The notes: generated by a model from the letters alone, not told the origin. A stretch of 64,000 nt of DNA from JAQBVV01 sp965249205 (GCA_965249205.1 CBDFLL010000003.1:62001-126000), one strand, 5' to 3'. Positions 1 to 8,624 are shown, numbered from the stretch's first letter. Numbers and translations: made by a program.

Positions 1-1
1 G

Positions 2-145
2 CTGCGCTCGTCGCTGGCAGACCGCGCGTTCCACGGCGTGCGCGAGCATCACACGATTGAAGCGTCGGCGGCGCGCCTCCTCGATGTCTTTACGGCTGTG
101 GTAACTCCGGATAGCCAATCTGCGGCCGGTCAGTCGGTGGCCTGA
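2..145 (+). CDS. C-terminal end of an unidentified protein, possibly a glycosyltransferase (cut by window edge)
   Basis: An open frame enters from the left edge and stops at TGA 143-145, leaving about 47 residues. The piece contains a stretch reading roughly REHHTIEASAARLLDVF. This resembles the last helix of many GT4/GT1 glycosyltransferases, where an aromatic/His-rich segment is followed by a helix with a conserved RLL. The next gene starts 2 nt after the stop, so the two are probably co-transcribed. The family assignment is a guess from the helix pattern; a permease or other tail is possible. Confidence 0.4.
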   Translation: MRSSLADRAFHGVREHHTIEASAARLLDVFTAVVTPDSQSAAGQSVA

Positions 146-147
146 CG

Positions 148-840
148 ATGCTCCGGGTATCAAACGTCAGCAAGGAGTACCCAACACCCCGCGGCCCGCT
201 GCAGGTGCTGTCGGACGTGACGCTGTCGCTCAGGCCTGGTGATGCGGCGGCGATCACGGGTCCGTCGGGCAGCGGCAAGAGTACGCTGCTCTACATCCTC
301 GGGGCGCTGGAGTCGCCGTCATCGGGCGAGGTGACGCTGAATGACCGCGATCCGTTTGCGCTGTCGGCCAATGGGCTTGCGGACTTCAGGAACGCGCAGA
401 TCGGATTCGTATTTCAGGATCACTGCCTGCTGCCGCAGTGCTCGGTGCTGGAGAACGTGCTGGTCCCGACGCTCGTCGGGAAAAGCGCTGTAAAGAGCGC
501 CGGGGGCTCAAGCGGCGAGGTTGCGTCGCGTGCCCGGTCGCTCATCGAACACGTGGGACTCGGTGATCGTGTCGAACACCGACCGAGCGAGTTGTCGGGT
601 GGCGAGAAGCAGCGGGTGGCGATCGCCCGCGCGCTGATTCGCGAACCGGGGCTGATGCTGTGCGACGAACCCACAGGCAACCTCGACCACGCCTCGGCAT
701 CGATGGTCGCCTCGCTGCTGCTCGATCTGCATCAGCGCCAGCGAAACATTCTGATCGTCGTCACGCACAGCGCCATGCTCGCCGCGCAGTTTCCGATCCG
801 GTTCGAGATCGTGGGCGGGCGGCTGACGCGAGAAGGGTAG
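148..840 (+). CDS. ABC transporter ATP-binding protein, LolD/MacB type
   Basis: A 230-residue ATPase that would power a membrane permease of the lipoprotein-release (LolCDE) or MacB/FtsX efflux type. Visible motifs are Walker A GPSGSGKS at 38-45, the signature LSGGEKQ at 149-155, Walker B LMLCDE with D173/E174 followed by PTGNLD, and a switch His in VVTHS near the C terminus. Length and the PTGNLD form match the LolD/MacB subfamily. ATG at 148 lies 2 nt after the preceding stop, suggesting translational coupling. No permease gene follows; its partner must lie upstream of the window or elsewhere. The substrate cannot be told from the sequence. Confidence 0.93.
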   Translation: MLRVSNVSKEYPTPRGPLQVLSDVTLSLRPGDAAAITGPSGSGKSTLLYILGALESPSSGEVTLNDRDPFALSANGLADFRNAQIGFVFQDHCLLPQCSVLENVLVPTLVGKSAVKSAGGSSGEVASRARSLIEHVGLGDRVEHRPSELSGGEKQRVAIARALIREPGLMLCDEPTGNLDHASASMVASLLLDLHQRQRNILIVVTHSAMLAAQFPIRFEIVGGRLTREG

Positions 841-1290
841 TGCGCTCGCTCGCGGTTTCGATCCTGTGGGCTGTGGGGACACCAGCCGTCGGCCACCGGC
901 TCCGCATCCCGGGACATCGCTCTCCGTCTCGGTACCCTGACGCTATCGCGTCGACTATCAGCTAGTTCGTAGCCGAGTCCGTCAGGCGCAATCGGACCTC
1001 CAGTGGTGATCCGAGCGCTTGCCTGCACACGGACCGAAGTCGACGCGGAAGACTCGCTCCGCGCGATGTCCAGCACCTGGCGTCGGCATGCTCCGACGGC
1101 GTCCGCCGTCTGGTATCCCCGCAGCTTGGTAAATCGAGAGCAGGTGTGCACCTTGCACATGTTCTCGTGGCTGCCGAGGGGTTCCGGTCGTTCGGGATGG
1201 CTACGAGTAGTTCACTGCTTCACACCATTGGGCGCGGAACGGGAGGCAGGCCGGATAGAATTCCAAACTGACAGTCCCAGGACGCAAGCA
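841..1290. other. 450-bp gap with no convincing gene
   Basis: Between the ABC ATPase and the TIR-CHAT gene there is no frame with recognisable protein content. The large downstream frame stays open back to about 1003, but residues encoded there are rich in Arg/Ser/Thr and resemble nothing in the TIR family. I therefore treat it as untranslated leader or promoter region. A possible Shine-Dalgarno sequence (AGGA, 1279-1282) lies near the right end. Confidence 0.5.
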
Positions 1291-4200
1291 GTGAACCAGC
1301 TCTTCATCTCCCACAGTTCGCAGGACGACGCGTTCGTACGCGATCTCCGCGCGACGCTCGCCGATCACGGGCAGGAGGGCTGGGTCGATTCGCGCGAGCT
1401 GCGCGGCGGCGATCCGCTCTGGTCGGAGATACGGCAGGCCATCGACGACGCATCGGCCTACGCCGTCGTGGTCAGCCCGGATGCGCTGCAATCGAAGTGG
1501 GTCGGCAAGGAGCTGAGCCACGCGCTCGAGGTGCAGAAGAAGAGCGGCAAGGGCCAGTTTCCGGTCATCCCGCTCTCGTTGAACGGTACCAAGCTCGGCG
1601 TGCTGGAAAACCTTTTCGACGAGGAGCCGATCTTCATCCCCGTTAGCAACGATCCGGGCGGCGTCGAGGCGGCGATGAATGCGATCCTCGTCGCCCTGGG
1701 CAAGCGGCTCGCGGCGGACGTCTCGGCCGCCCCGCAACCCGAGGCCGAGCCGGTCGAGGAGCTCGTGCTCGAGCTCACGGATTTGAAGTTCCACGAGCAG
1801 GACGGCATCCGTCGCGCCTCCGCCCGCGCCCGGCTCGTCCATGAGCCGGCCACGCCGGGCCAGCGCGAAGTCGCGAGCGCCCAGTCCTGGCGACTCGTTG
1901 CGCCAATTGGCCCCATCGAGGCGGAGGAACTGCGCTGGTATCTCGAGAAATACGCCGTCTGGCCGAGTCACTACTTCCGGGACCGCGCGCGCAAGGTGGA
2001 GGAGAACCTCGTCAAGTGGGGGCAGCTTCTGCACGAGGCCGCGATGCCCGTGGCGCACACCGCGAACGTTCTCAAGGCCTGGGCCACGATCGGCGACCAC
2101 GCCGGGCGCCGCTTCTCCGTCCACGTGGATACCGCGCTCGAAGCCGGCGCACCCGAGGCCGAAGTCGCCGCTGCCCGGGAAGCCGCCACGCGACTACTCG
2201 GCCTGCCGTGGGAGCTGCTCCACGACGGCGACGGCTACCTGTTCCAGGGCGCGAAGCCCACTCGCGTCCGCCGGCGTCTCCCGAACACCAAGGTGCTCGA
2301 TGTGCCGGTGGTCGGCACGCCGATCCGCATCCTGCTCGTCACCGCCCGGCCGGAAGACGACGCCTGCGCCTACATCGACCATCGCGCGAGCGCGCTGCCG
2401 CTGGTCGAAGCCATGGAATCGCTGCCCGGCCTGGTCCAGATCCGGGTGCTCAGCCCGCCCACGCTGCCGGCCCTGCGCCAGGAGCTCGACCGCGCCCGCG
2501 GCGAGAAGCAGCCCTATCACGTCGTCCACTTCGACGGCCACGGCGTCTATGACCGGACGGTTGGCCTCGGCGGGCTGTGTTTCGAGGTTCCCGACGACAT
2601 CCGCAAGCTCGACAAGCGCCGGCACGTCACGGTGTTCACGAGCGACCTCGGCCCGCTGCTGCGCGACCACCGCATCCAGCTCGTCTTCCTCGAAGCCTGC
2701 CAGACCGCGCAGGCCGAGAAGGCGTCCGAGTCGGTCGCCTCGGAGCTGCTCAAAGTCGGCGTGGCCTCGGTCGTCGCCATGAGTCACAGCGTGCTGGTCG
2801 AGACCGCCCGCCGGTTCGTCGCCGCCTTCTACCAGGCGTTAGCCGGGGGCAAGCGCGTGGGTGACGCCATGCTCGAGGGTCAGCGGAGGCTGGAGGAAGA
2901 CAAGTCGCGCGGCCGCATCTTCGGCGTGGGCGAACTGAAGCTCCACGATTGGTTCGTGCCCGTGCTGTTCCAGGAGAAGGACGACCCGCAGCTCTTCACC
3001 ACCACACCCGCGAAGCAGACGCGGGAGGACTTCCAGACCGCGCTCGCGATCCGCGTCGGCCAGCTGCCGCCGACCCCGGAGACGGGCTTCATCGGGCGCA
3101 GCCGAGAGCTGCTCGCGCTCCAGCGGCTGCTGCGGCCGGAGGGCAGCGCCTGCTACGCCGTGGTCCGAGGCCAGGGCGGCGAAGGCAAGACCGCGCTGGT
3201 CGCGGAACTGGCGCGCTGGATGGTCCGCTCCCACCAGCTACACCGCGCAGCGTTCGTTTCGGTGGAAGGGTTGGAGAAGAACGTCGCCGAGTTTGTGCTC
3301 GACACGCTTGGACAGCAACTCGTCAAGTCCGGCTTCTCGACGCAGGTCGATTGCCACGGCGATCTGGGAAAAGCGGAGCAGGAAATCGAGCGCGCCCTCC
3401 AAGAGCAGTCGACCCTGCTGGTGATGGACAACATGGAGAGCGTCCTCCTGCCGCCGTTCATCGAGCAAGAGACGCCGGAAGCGCTATCCCAGGAGGCGCG
3501 TGCAGAGTTGAAGGCCATCCTCGCGTTGTGCGAGCGGCTGTTGAAGGTGGGCGACACGCGGCTGGTCTTCACCAGCCGCGAGCCGCTGCCCGCGCCGTTC
3601 GACGCCGAGCGGAACCGGCGCGAGCTGCACCGGCTCGATCGCGAGGACGCGGTGAAGCTTGTCGAGCGAGTGCTGAACGCCGCCGGCGGGGAGGCCGGTG
3701 AGACCACTGATGCCCGTCAGGAGCAGATCGATCAGCTCGTGGACGCCGTCCACGGCCACGCCCGCTCGCTGGCGCTCTTGGCCCCAGCCCTGCGAAGCCG
3801 CGGTGTCGAGGCCACCTGCGAGTCTTTGGTTGAGCTGATGGCGGAGATGGAGAAACGGTTCCCCGGCAGCCGCGAGCAATCGGTGTTCGCCAGCGTCGAG
3901 CTTTCCCTGCAACGGCTGTCGGAGGCGAACCGGGACCGGGTGCGCGTACTCGGGGTGTTCCGCGGCGGGGTCAGTCTCGTCGTGCTCCGCGCGATGATGC
4001 AGTGGGAAGAGGCCGACGTGGGATCGCTGGCGGTCGAGCTGATCGGGACGGGGCTTGCGACACCGAACCGCTACAACCATCTCACGCTCAATCCCGCGCT
4101 CTGCCCCTACCTGCGCGGCCGGATGGACTCGGCGGAGCGCGAGGCGCTGACGGCCCGCTGGCTCGAGGCGATGCGCGAGTATGTCAGGCTCCTCAACCAG

Positions 4201-5691
4201 GAGGAGAGCCAGAACGCCGAAGTCGCGGCGACGCTGACGGTGCTCGAGCTGCCGAGCCTCTTCGCGCTGCTCGACCTCGTGGAGCGCACGGCGGATCCCG
4301 AGGCGACGATCGATCTGGCCACGTCGCTCTACAGCCTGCTGTCGATGCTCGGCAAGCCGAGGCTGCTGGAGCGTGTCGGGCAGGTGCGCGACGCCGCAGC
4401 GAAGGCACTGGGCGACGCTTGGAATCGCGCGCGGTTCGAGGCGACGCGGACCCGCATCGAGCAGCAGTTTCACGGTGGGCGGCTGCGCGAGGCGCTCGAC
4501 GGCGCCCAGCAGTTGCTCCAGCGGGCCCAGGCGGCAGGTGAGCAGGGGTATCCCGGCTCCGATTACGATCTGGCCGCGGCTCATTTCCTACTGGCCCGCG
4601 TGTTGATCACGGCCGGGGGCTCGGCACGGGCCTTGCCGCTACTCGACGAGGCTCGCCAGCGTTTCGAGGCCGTGGCTAAGAAGCGTGCTAACCGGGCCGC
4701 AGTAGCGATGGCGTCCATTTGCTTTGCGGAACAAGGCGACAGTCTTCGAGGCCTTGGAAGGCTCGACGAAGCGGCAGCAGCTTACGAAGAGAGCATCCGC
4801 CGCGCCGAGGAACTCGATGACGCCCGACAGGTCGCCGTCGGCAAAGGCCAGCTTGGGACCGTCCGCATGGAGCAGCGCCGCTACCCGGATGCTCTGGCAG
4901 CGCATGCCGAAGCGCGCGAGCGTTTCACGCAGTTGGACGAACCGGGCACCGTCGGCGTGAGCTGGCATCTCACCGGCATGGCGTATCTGCGGGCAGGCCA
5001 GCCGGAGGCGGCGGAGGACGCCTATCGGAAATCACTCGCGATCAGTGTGCGGCTCGGAGACGTCGACGGGCAGGCGAGCACGCTCGCGGAACTGGGGAAC
5101 TTGTATGGCAATGTGCTCGACCGCCCGGAGGAAGCCGTCGCCTTCTACCGGCAAACCGCGGACAAACGTGTCGAGTTAGGCGACGCGGCCGGCGAAGGGC
5201 GCGCGAGGAACAACCTCGGCGGCACCTTCCGCAAACTCCGCCGCCTGGACGAGGCGCGCCAGGAAATCAGACGGGCGGTCGAATGCGATGCGCAGTTCGG
5301 CCACGCCTCTGAGCCGTGGACGACGTGGTGCATCCTCGCCGACATCGAGGCGGACGCCGGCAACCCCACCGCCGCCGCGGAGGCAAAGCGCGAGGCCATC
5401 GCCTGCTACCTCGACTACCGCCGCGACGGCGGCGAGAATCACTGGCGCGATGGCCGCATCAGCCTCGCGGTGAGCCAGCACCTGCTCGCCGGCGACACGG
5501 CCACCGCCGCGACCGCCCTCCAGCAACTCGCTGACCGCCCCGACGTCGGTGGCCCGTTACTCACGTTCATCCACGCCCTCCAGGCCATCGTTGCCGGCAG
5601 CCGCGACCGCATCATCGCCGACGCCTCGGATTTGGACTACACGATGGCCGCCGAAATCCTCTTTCTAATCGATAGCTTGGAGACTGCCTAG
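1291..5691 (+). CDS. TIR-CHAT-STAND NTPase-TPR protein, probable immune sensor/effector
   Basis: About 1,466 residues from GTG 1291, chosen because AGGA 1279-1282 precedes it and the TIR domain begins at residue 1 (NQLFISHSSQDD). Order: TIR about 1-130, with putative catalytic Glu74 in WVGKELS; linker; CHAT caspase-like protease about 300-560, with His417 in HFDGHG and Cys470 in LEACQT; STAND/NB-ARC-like NTPase with Walker A GQGGEGKT 627-634 and Walker B LLVMDN 709-714; winged-helix/helical region; TPR-like repeats about 1060-1430. TIR domains of this kind hydrolyse NAD+ and CHAT domains are proteases, so the protein carries two possible toxic effectors on one switch, with TPRs as probable sensor. 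It stands alone, beside a toxin-antitoxin block. Family-level assignment is strong; the antiphage role is inference. Confidence 0.9.
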   Translation: MNQLFISHSSQDDAFVRDLRATLADHGQEGWVDSRELRGGDPLWSEIRQAIDDASAYAVVVSPDALQSKWVGKELSHALEVQKKSGKGQFPVIPLSLNGTKLGVLENLFDEEPIFIPVSNDPGGVEAAMNAILVALGKRLAADVSAAPQPEAEPVEELVLELTDLKFHEQDGIRRASARARLVHEPATPGQREVASAQSWRLVAPIGPIEAEELRWYLEKYAVWPSHYFRDRARKVEENLVKWGQLLHEAAMPVAHTANVLKAWATIGDHAGRRFSVHVDTALEAGAPEAEVAAAREAATRLLGLPWELLHDGDGYLFQGAKPTRVRRRLPNTKVLDVPVVGTPIRILLVTARPEDDACAYIDHRASALPLVEAMESLPGLVQIRVLSPPTLPALRQELDRARGEKQPYHVVHFDGHGVYDRTVGLGGLCFEVPDDIRKLDKRRHVTVFTSDLGPLLRDHRIQLVFLEACQTAQAEKASESVASELLKVGVASVVAMSHSVLVETARRFVAAFYQALAGGKRVGDAMLEGQRRLEEDKSRGRIFGVGELKLHDWFVPVLFQEKDDPQLFTTTPAKQTREDFQTALAIRVGQLPPTPETGFIGRSRELLALQRLLRPEGSACYAVVRGQGGEGKTALVAELARWMVRSHQLHRAAFVSVEGLEKNVAEFVLDTLGQQLVKSGFSTQVDCHGDLGKAEQEIERALQEQSTLLVMDNMESVLLPPFIEQETPEALSQEARAELKAILALCERLLKVGDTRLVFTSREPLPAPFDAERNRRELHRLDREDAVKLVERVLNAAGGEAGETTDARQEQIDQLVDAVHGHARSLALLAPALRSRGVEATCESLVELMAEMEKRFPGSREQSVFASVELSLQRLSEANRDRVRVLGVFRGGVSLVVLRAMMQWEEADVGSLAVELIGTGLATPNRYNHLTLNPALCPYLRGRMDSAEREALTARWLEAMREYVRLLNQEESQNAEVAATLTVLELPSLFALLDLVERTADPEATIDLATSLYSLLSMLGKPRLLERVGQVRDAAAKALGDAWNRARFEATRTRIEQQFHGGRLREALDGAQQLLQRAQAAGEQGYPGSDYDLAAAHFLLARVLITAGGSARALPLLDEARQRFEAVAKKRANRAAVAMASICFAEQGDSLRGLGRLDEAAAAYEESIRRAEELDDARQVAVGKGQLGTVRMEQRRYPDALAAHAEARERFTQLDEPGTVGVSWHLTGMAYLRAGQPEAAEDAYRKSLAISVRLGDVDGQASTLAELGNLYGNVLDRPEEAVAFYRQTADKRVELGDAAGEGRARNNLGGTFRKLRRLDEARQEIRRAVECDAQFGHASEPWTTWCILADIEADAGNPTAAAEAKREAIACYLDYRRDGGENHWRDGRISLAVSQHLLAGDTATAATALQQLADRPDVGGPLLTFIHALQAIVAGSRDRIIADASDLDYTMAAEILFLIDSLETA

Positions 5692-5719
5692 AGCTGAGAC
5701 AAGACGCGCTGAAAACACG

Positions 5720-6229
5720 ATGCATGACAGTCCCCATCTCGCTGGAATTCACCTCTATCCGATCAAGTCACTCGATGGGGTGAGCGTGTCCGAGTGTCGT
5801 ATCGGGCCAGGAGGTGGCCTGGCACTAGATCGTGCGTGGGCGCTGTGCTCGGAGGAGGGGCGTTTTATCAATGGGAAGAGCACGGCGGCGATTCATTTGA
5901 TCCGGGCGGTGTTCGCGGCGGATGTTGGCTCGGTGACGTTGTCGGCGGGCGATGGGCGCCCCGGTGTCGCGCCGCAGACGTTTGGGTTTCCTGGGGACTT
6001 TGGGGCGGCGGGGGAGTGGTTTAGTCGATTCTTTGAACGACAGGTGGTCGTGCGATACGCGGCGAAGGGGTTTCCGGACGATACGGATCGCAATGGGCCG
6101 ACGGTTATCTCCAGGGCGACGTTGCAAGCGGTGTCCGATTGGTTCCCAGGCATGGATCTGGAGGAGTCGCGACGGCGCTTTCGGACGTCCTTGGAAATCG
6201 GTGGCGGTCCGTTGGCTGGACTGGCGTAA
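5720..6229 (+). pseudogene. 3'-truncated copy of the MOSC-domain gene
   Basis: The 169-residue product matches the first ~165 residues of the intact MOSC protein at 6847-7647, from the HLAGIHLYPIKSLDG start to SLEIGGGP. It then breaks at about nt 6211 and ends after a few unrelated residues. The catalytic MOSC half with its NPCPRC cysteine motif is missing, so the product can have only the N-terminal beta-barrel. The two copies differ at many third positions, so the duplication is not recent or the copies came from different lineages. A hicBA module lies between the copies. Confidence 0.85.
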
Positions 6230-6262
6230 TGCGGGAACCCTGAGTGAAAATATGAGGCCAGC

Positions 6263-6460
6263 ATGAAATACAAAGTGGTTCTTAAGAAGTCCAAGGAAGG
6301 CTACAGCGTCTCGTGTCCAGGCCTTCCCGGCTGCTGGTCTCAAGGTAAGACAGAAGACGAGGCCCTCAAAAACATACAAGATGCGATTCGCGAGTACCTT
6401 GGGGCGGCCGTTAAGATTTCAAAGGGTGCGAAGGTGCGCGAGGTCGAAGTTCCAGTGTAG
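6263..6460 (+). CDS. hicB: HicB-family antitoxin (short form)
   Basis: 65 residues with the partial RNase-H-like HicB fold: MKYKVVLKKSKEGYSVSCPGLPGCWSQG-type opening, then TEDEALKNIQDAIREYL. The CPGLPGC(W/F)(S/T)QG block is diagnostic of HicB. It lacks the C-terminal DNA-binding domain of longer HicBs, as many short forms do. It precedes the toxin gene by 2 nt, so the pair is one transcript. HicB neutralises HicA by occluding its active site. The module is nested between two copies of a MOSC gene. Confidence 0.92.
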   Translation: MKYKVVLKKSKEGYSVSCPGLPGCWSQGKTEDEALKNIQDAIREYLGAAVKISKGAKVREVEVPV

Positions 6461-6462
6461 TC

Positions 6463-6675
6463 GTGCCGAAGCTCCCTGGCATAAATCATCTCCGGGCTGT
6501 TCGAGCTTTGGAAAAGGCCGGTTTCACAATCGTCAGCCAAGGTAAGCACGTCGTGATGAGTGATGGGAGTCGCATTCTCACGATTCCTCGCCACAACCCA
6601 GTGAATGAATACACAATGGGCGGCATTGTCCGTGACGCCGGTTTCACGATCGAGAAATTCAAGAAGCTCCTATAG
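6463..6675 (+). CDS. hicA: HicA mRNA interferase toxin
   Basis: 70 residues from GTG 6463, two bases after the hicB stop. The dsRBD-like HicA fold is evident: RALEKAGFTIVSQGKH with the active-site His after the first strands, then ILTIPRHNPVNEYTMGGIVRDAGFT, matching the usual (I/V)P-H--E---G-L--I---AG pattern. HicA cleaves mRNA independently of ribosomes. The intact motif set suggests an active toxin, held in check by the upstream antitoxin. Confidence 0.92.
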   Translation: MPKLPGINHLRAVRALEKAGFTIVSQGKHVVMSDGSRILTIPRHNPVNEYTMGGIVRDAGFTIEKFKKLL

Positions 6676-6846
6676 CACGGGCCAGCTAACCTCGGCTTGC
6701 GGCTTACAGCTGACCTTGCTCGATAAAGTAGACACTGCCATCTGACAGAGAAGGCGTCCCATGGGGGGCAGTCTCCAGGTTCCGTTGGTCGCAATCACAC
6801 GTTCAAGGAAGCGGCCGAACACGGCTTGTCCCATTTGGGAAATAGG

Positions 6847-7647
6847 ATGCAGGACACCCGCCATCTCGCAGGAATCCATCTCTATCCGATCAAGTCACTC
6901 GATGGGGTGGCTGTGCGCGAGTGTCGTATCGGGCCGGGGGGCGGGCTGGCGTTGGATCGTGTCTGGGCGTTGTGCTCGGAGGGTGGGCGTTTTATTAACG
7001 GGAAGAGCACGGCGGCGATTCATTTGATTCGGGCGGTGTTTGCGGTGGATGTTAGCTCGGTGACGTTGTCGGAGGGCGATGGGCGCCGAGGTATTGAGCC
7101 GCAGACGTTCGGGTTTCCTGGGGACTTTGCGGGGGCGGGGGAGTGGTTTAGTCGGTTCTTTGAACGAAAGGTGGTCGTGCGATACGCGGCGGAGGGGTTT
7201 CCGGACGATACGGATCGCAATGGGCCGACGGTGATCTCCACGGCGACGCTGCAGGCGGTGTCGGATTGGTTTCCGGGCATGGATCTGGAGGAATCGCGGC
7301 GGCGCTTTCGGACGTCATTGGAAATCGGTGGCGGTCCTGCGTTCTGGGAGGATCGACTCTTCGGTGTTCATGAGCGTGACGCGGTTCGATTCACGATCGG
7401 CGACGTGAATGTCGAGGGCACGAATCCGTGTCCTCGCTGCACGGTTCCTGCGCGGGATTCGCTGAGTGGCAGCGACATGATAGGGTTCCAGAAGCGCTTC
7501 AGCGCCCTTCGTCGTACCCATTACCCTTCGTGGGCGTGCCAGCCTGAGCGGATCGACGACTTCTACCATCTGGCCATCAATACCTGCGTCGCAACGACTG
7601 AACATGGGAAGGTGCTGCGGGTGGGTGATCCGGTTTCGCTGCAGTGA
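6847..7647 (+). CDS. MOSC-domain protein, YcbX-like
   Basis: 266 residues from ATG 6847 (GGGAAATAGG just upstream); a longer frame from a TTG at 6826 is less likely. The N-terminal MOSC beta-barrel (IHLYPIKSLDG) is followed by the MOSC domain with the conserved cysteine block NPCPRCTVPARD. MOSC proteins bind molybdenum cofactor and reduce N-hydroxylated substrates or transfer sulfur. The YcbX-like group detoxifies N-hydroxylated base analogues in Enterobacteria. This is the intact member of a partial tandem duplication; the other copy lies at 5720. Confidence 0.9.
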   Translation: MQDTRHLAGIHLYPIKSLDGVAVRECRIGPGGGLALDRVWALCSEGGRFINGKSTAAIHLIRAVFAVDVSSVTLSEGDGRRGIEPQTFGFPGDFAGAGEWFSRFFERKVVVRYAAEGFPDDTDRNGPTVISTATLQAVSDWFPGMDLEESRRRFRTSLEIGGGPAFWEDRLFGVHERDAVRFTIGDVNVEGTNPCPRCTVPARDSLSGSDMIGFQKRFSALRRTHYPSWACQPERIDDFYHLAINTCVATTEHGKVLRVGDPVSLQ

Positions 7648-7654
7648 ACGGAAC

Positions 7655-7848
7655 CTACCCTTTACCGATCTCAGGAACGCCTAGATTGCGGCAAATCTTC
7701 CGAGCGAGGTTGTTGGGGATTTCGGTGTGGCGGGGAATGGCTTCAACGGCACCAGTTCGTGGATTGGTCCAGAGGGAGTGGAGCTGCCTTCCCGCTTGAG
7801 CGCGCAACCGTGCCTGCGGAGGTGCTGCAGAAGGCTACTTCGTTTCAC
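7655..7848 (-). pseudogene. HicA-family toxin gene with a frameshift
   Basis: Not visible as one ORF. On the minus strand, GTG 7848-7846 overlaps the hicB stop and encodes KRSSLLQHLRRHGCALKRE. After a one-base frame change near 7789 the reading continues as ..TNPRTGAVEAIPRHTEIPNNLARKICRNLGVPEI.. to the stop at 7655-7657. This is the second HicA subtype (REG-H---NP-(T)G---A-PRH-EI---LA-KIC--LG). Total length of 194 nt is not a multiple of three, confirming the indel. As written the toxin is inactive while its antitoxin remains intact; a sequencing error could mimic this. Confidence 0.8.
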
Positions 7849-8060
7849 CTCACGGTCACCGTCTCCCGTTCAGCATCCGGCGGCACGCCGCGAAGGCCAT
7901 CTTCACGACGGTCGTCCAGAATCAGCGCGATCCCCTCAGCGAGATTCCGTCGCGCGTCTTCTTTGGTACGTCCCTGCCCGTTGGCCCTCGGAATTTCAGG
8001 GCAATACGCTACGTACCACTCACCGTCCCGTTCGAATACAGCTGTAAATTCGTTGTGCAT
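7845..8060 (-). CDS. hicB: HicB-family antitoxin
   Basis: 71 residues: FTAVFERDGEWYVAYCPEIPRANGQG, then TKEDARRNLAEGIALILDDRR. This is the standard short HicB antitoxin, with the CPE(I/L)P-A-GQG block. Its stop overlaps the GTG of the frameshifted hicA by 3 nt, the usual translational coupling in hicBA pairs of this subtype. The reading frame of the neighbouring RelE-like gene runs 52 nt into its 5' end. Confidence 0.9.
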   Translation of the reverse strand: MHNEFTAVFERDGEWYVAYCPEIPRANGQGRTKEDARRNLAEGIALILDDRREDGLRGVPPDAERETVTVR

Positions 8061-8407
8061 GGGTGGTCCCTGCGACCTACGATACCGCCGGCTGAGGCTC
8101 GTTGTCTAACACCGAAGTTTACAGCTGCTCGAGGTCGAGCACTGTGGTTTGTCCGGTTGAGCGCTCGGCGATGGCCGATCTTCACGATCGCGAGTGCGAG
8201 CTGGGTATCGTCGACGGAGTAGAGGATCCGATAGTTCCCCTGGCGAAGACGATACTTTTCTTGCCCTGAGAGTTTCTCAGTGCCAGCGGGACGTGGCTCA
8301 GAGGCGAGATACTGGATCCTGGTGGCGATGCGTTTCCGATCTTTAGGAGGTAGGGCTTCGAGTTCCTTCGCGGCGGATGGCTTGATGAGCAGCCTATAGC
8401 TTGCCAC
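8009..8407 (-). CDS. RelE/ParE-family toxin with an anomalous C-terminal extension
   Basis: The first 85 residues are a complete RelE/ParE toxin: YRLLIKPSAAKELEALPPKDRKRIATRI, LSGQEKYRLRQGNYRILYSVDD, AIVKIGHRRALNR. Family members normally end within a few residues of the GHR(R)-Y- motif. Here the frame stays open another 47 codons through the intergenic gap and into hicB, giving low-complexity residues with no family resemblance. Loss of the stop codon near 8150 is the simplest reading. Such toxins cleave mRNA in the ribosome (RelE) or poison gyrase (ParE). The gene overlaps its antitoxin by 14 nt. Confidence 0.88.
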   Translation of the reverse strand: MASYRLLIKPSAAKELEALPPKDRKRIATRIQYLASEPRPAGTEKLSGQEKYRLRQGNYRILYSVDDTQLALAIVKIGHRRALNRTNHSARPRAAVNFGVRQRASAGGIVGRRDHPCTTNLQLYSNGTVSGT

Positions 8408-8624
8408 GTCGCTTCAGGTCTTTCAGGACGTCTTCGAAGGCGAGGTTGGGCTCCTTGGCCCTGCCATCAAATGCCGCGAGGTCTTCCGCATCCTCGGCCA
8501 GGCTGTGGCGAACGGCCGTGTTCACGAGGTCAGACAGGCTATGGTCCGTCTGAACCGCTTTCACACGAAGAGCCTTGTGCAGGCTCGCGTCGAAATAGAC
8601 GGTGGCACGCTTGAGGTCAGCCAT
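8394..8624 (-). CDS. CopG/RHH-type antitoxin of the RelE/ParE-like pair
   Basis: 76 residues beginning ADLKRATVYFDASLHKALRVKAVQTDHSLSDLVNTAVRHSL. This is a ribbon-helix-helix: one beta strand then two helices. A flexible tail (NLAFEDVLKDLKRRGKL) would wrap the toxin. RHH antitoxins bind their own promoter as dimers and repress the operon. Translation is coupled to the downstream toxin by a 14-nt overlap. Candidate operator repeats lie immediately upstream. Confidence 0.88.
   Translation of the reverse strand: MADLKRATVYFDASLHKALRVKAVQTDHSLSDLVNTAVRHSLAEDAEDLAAFDGRAKEPNLAFEDVLKDLKRRGKL

Noticed and set aside
1003..1290. N-terminal 96-codon extension of the TIR-CHAT gene
   Set aside because: The residues have no TIR or other family character, while GTG 1291 has an AGGA upstream and starts exactly at the TIR fold.
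3484..4584. 366-codon minus-strand frame opposite the STAND/TPR region
   Set aside because: Gln/Arg/Leu-rich antisense shadow with no recognisable domains.
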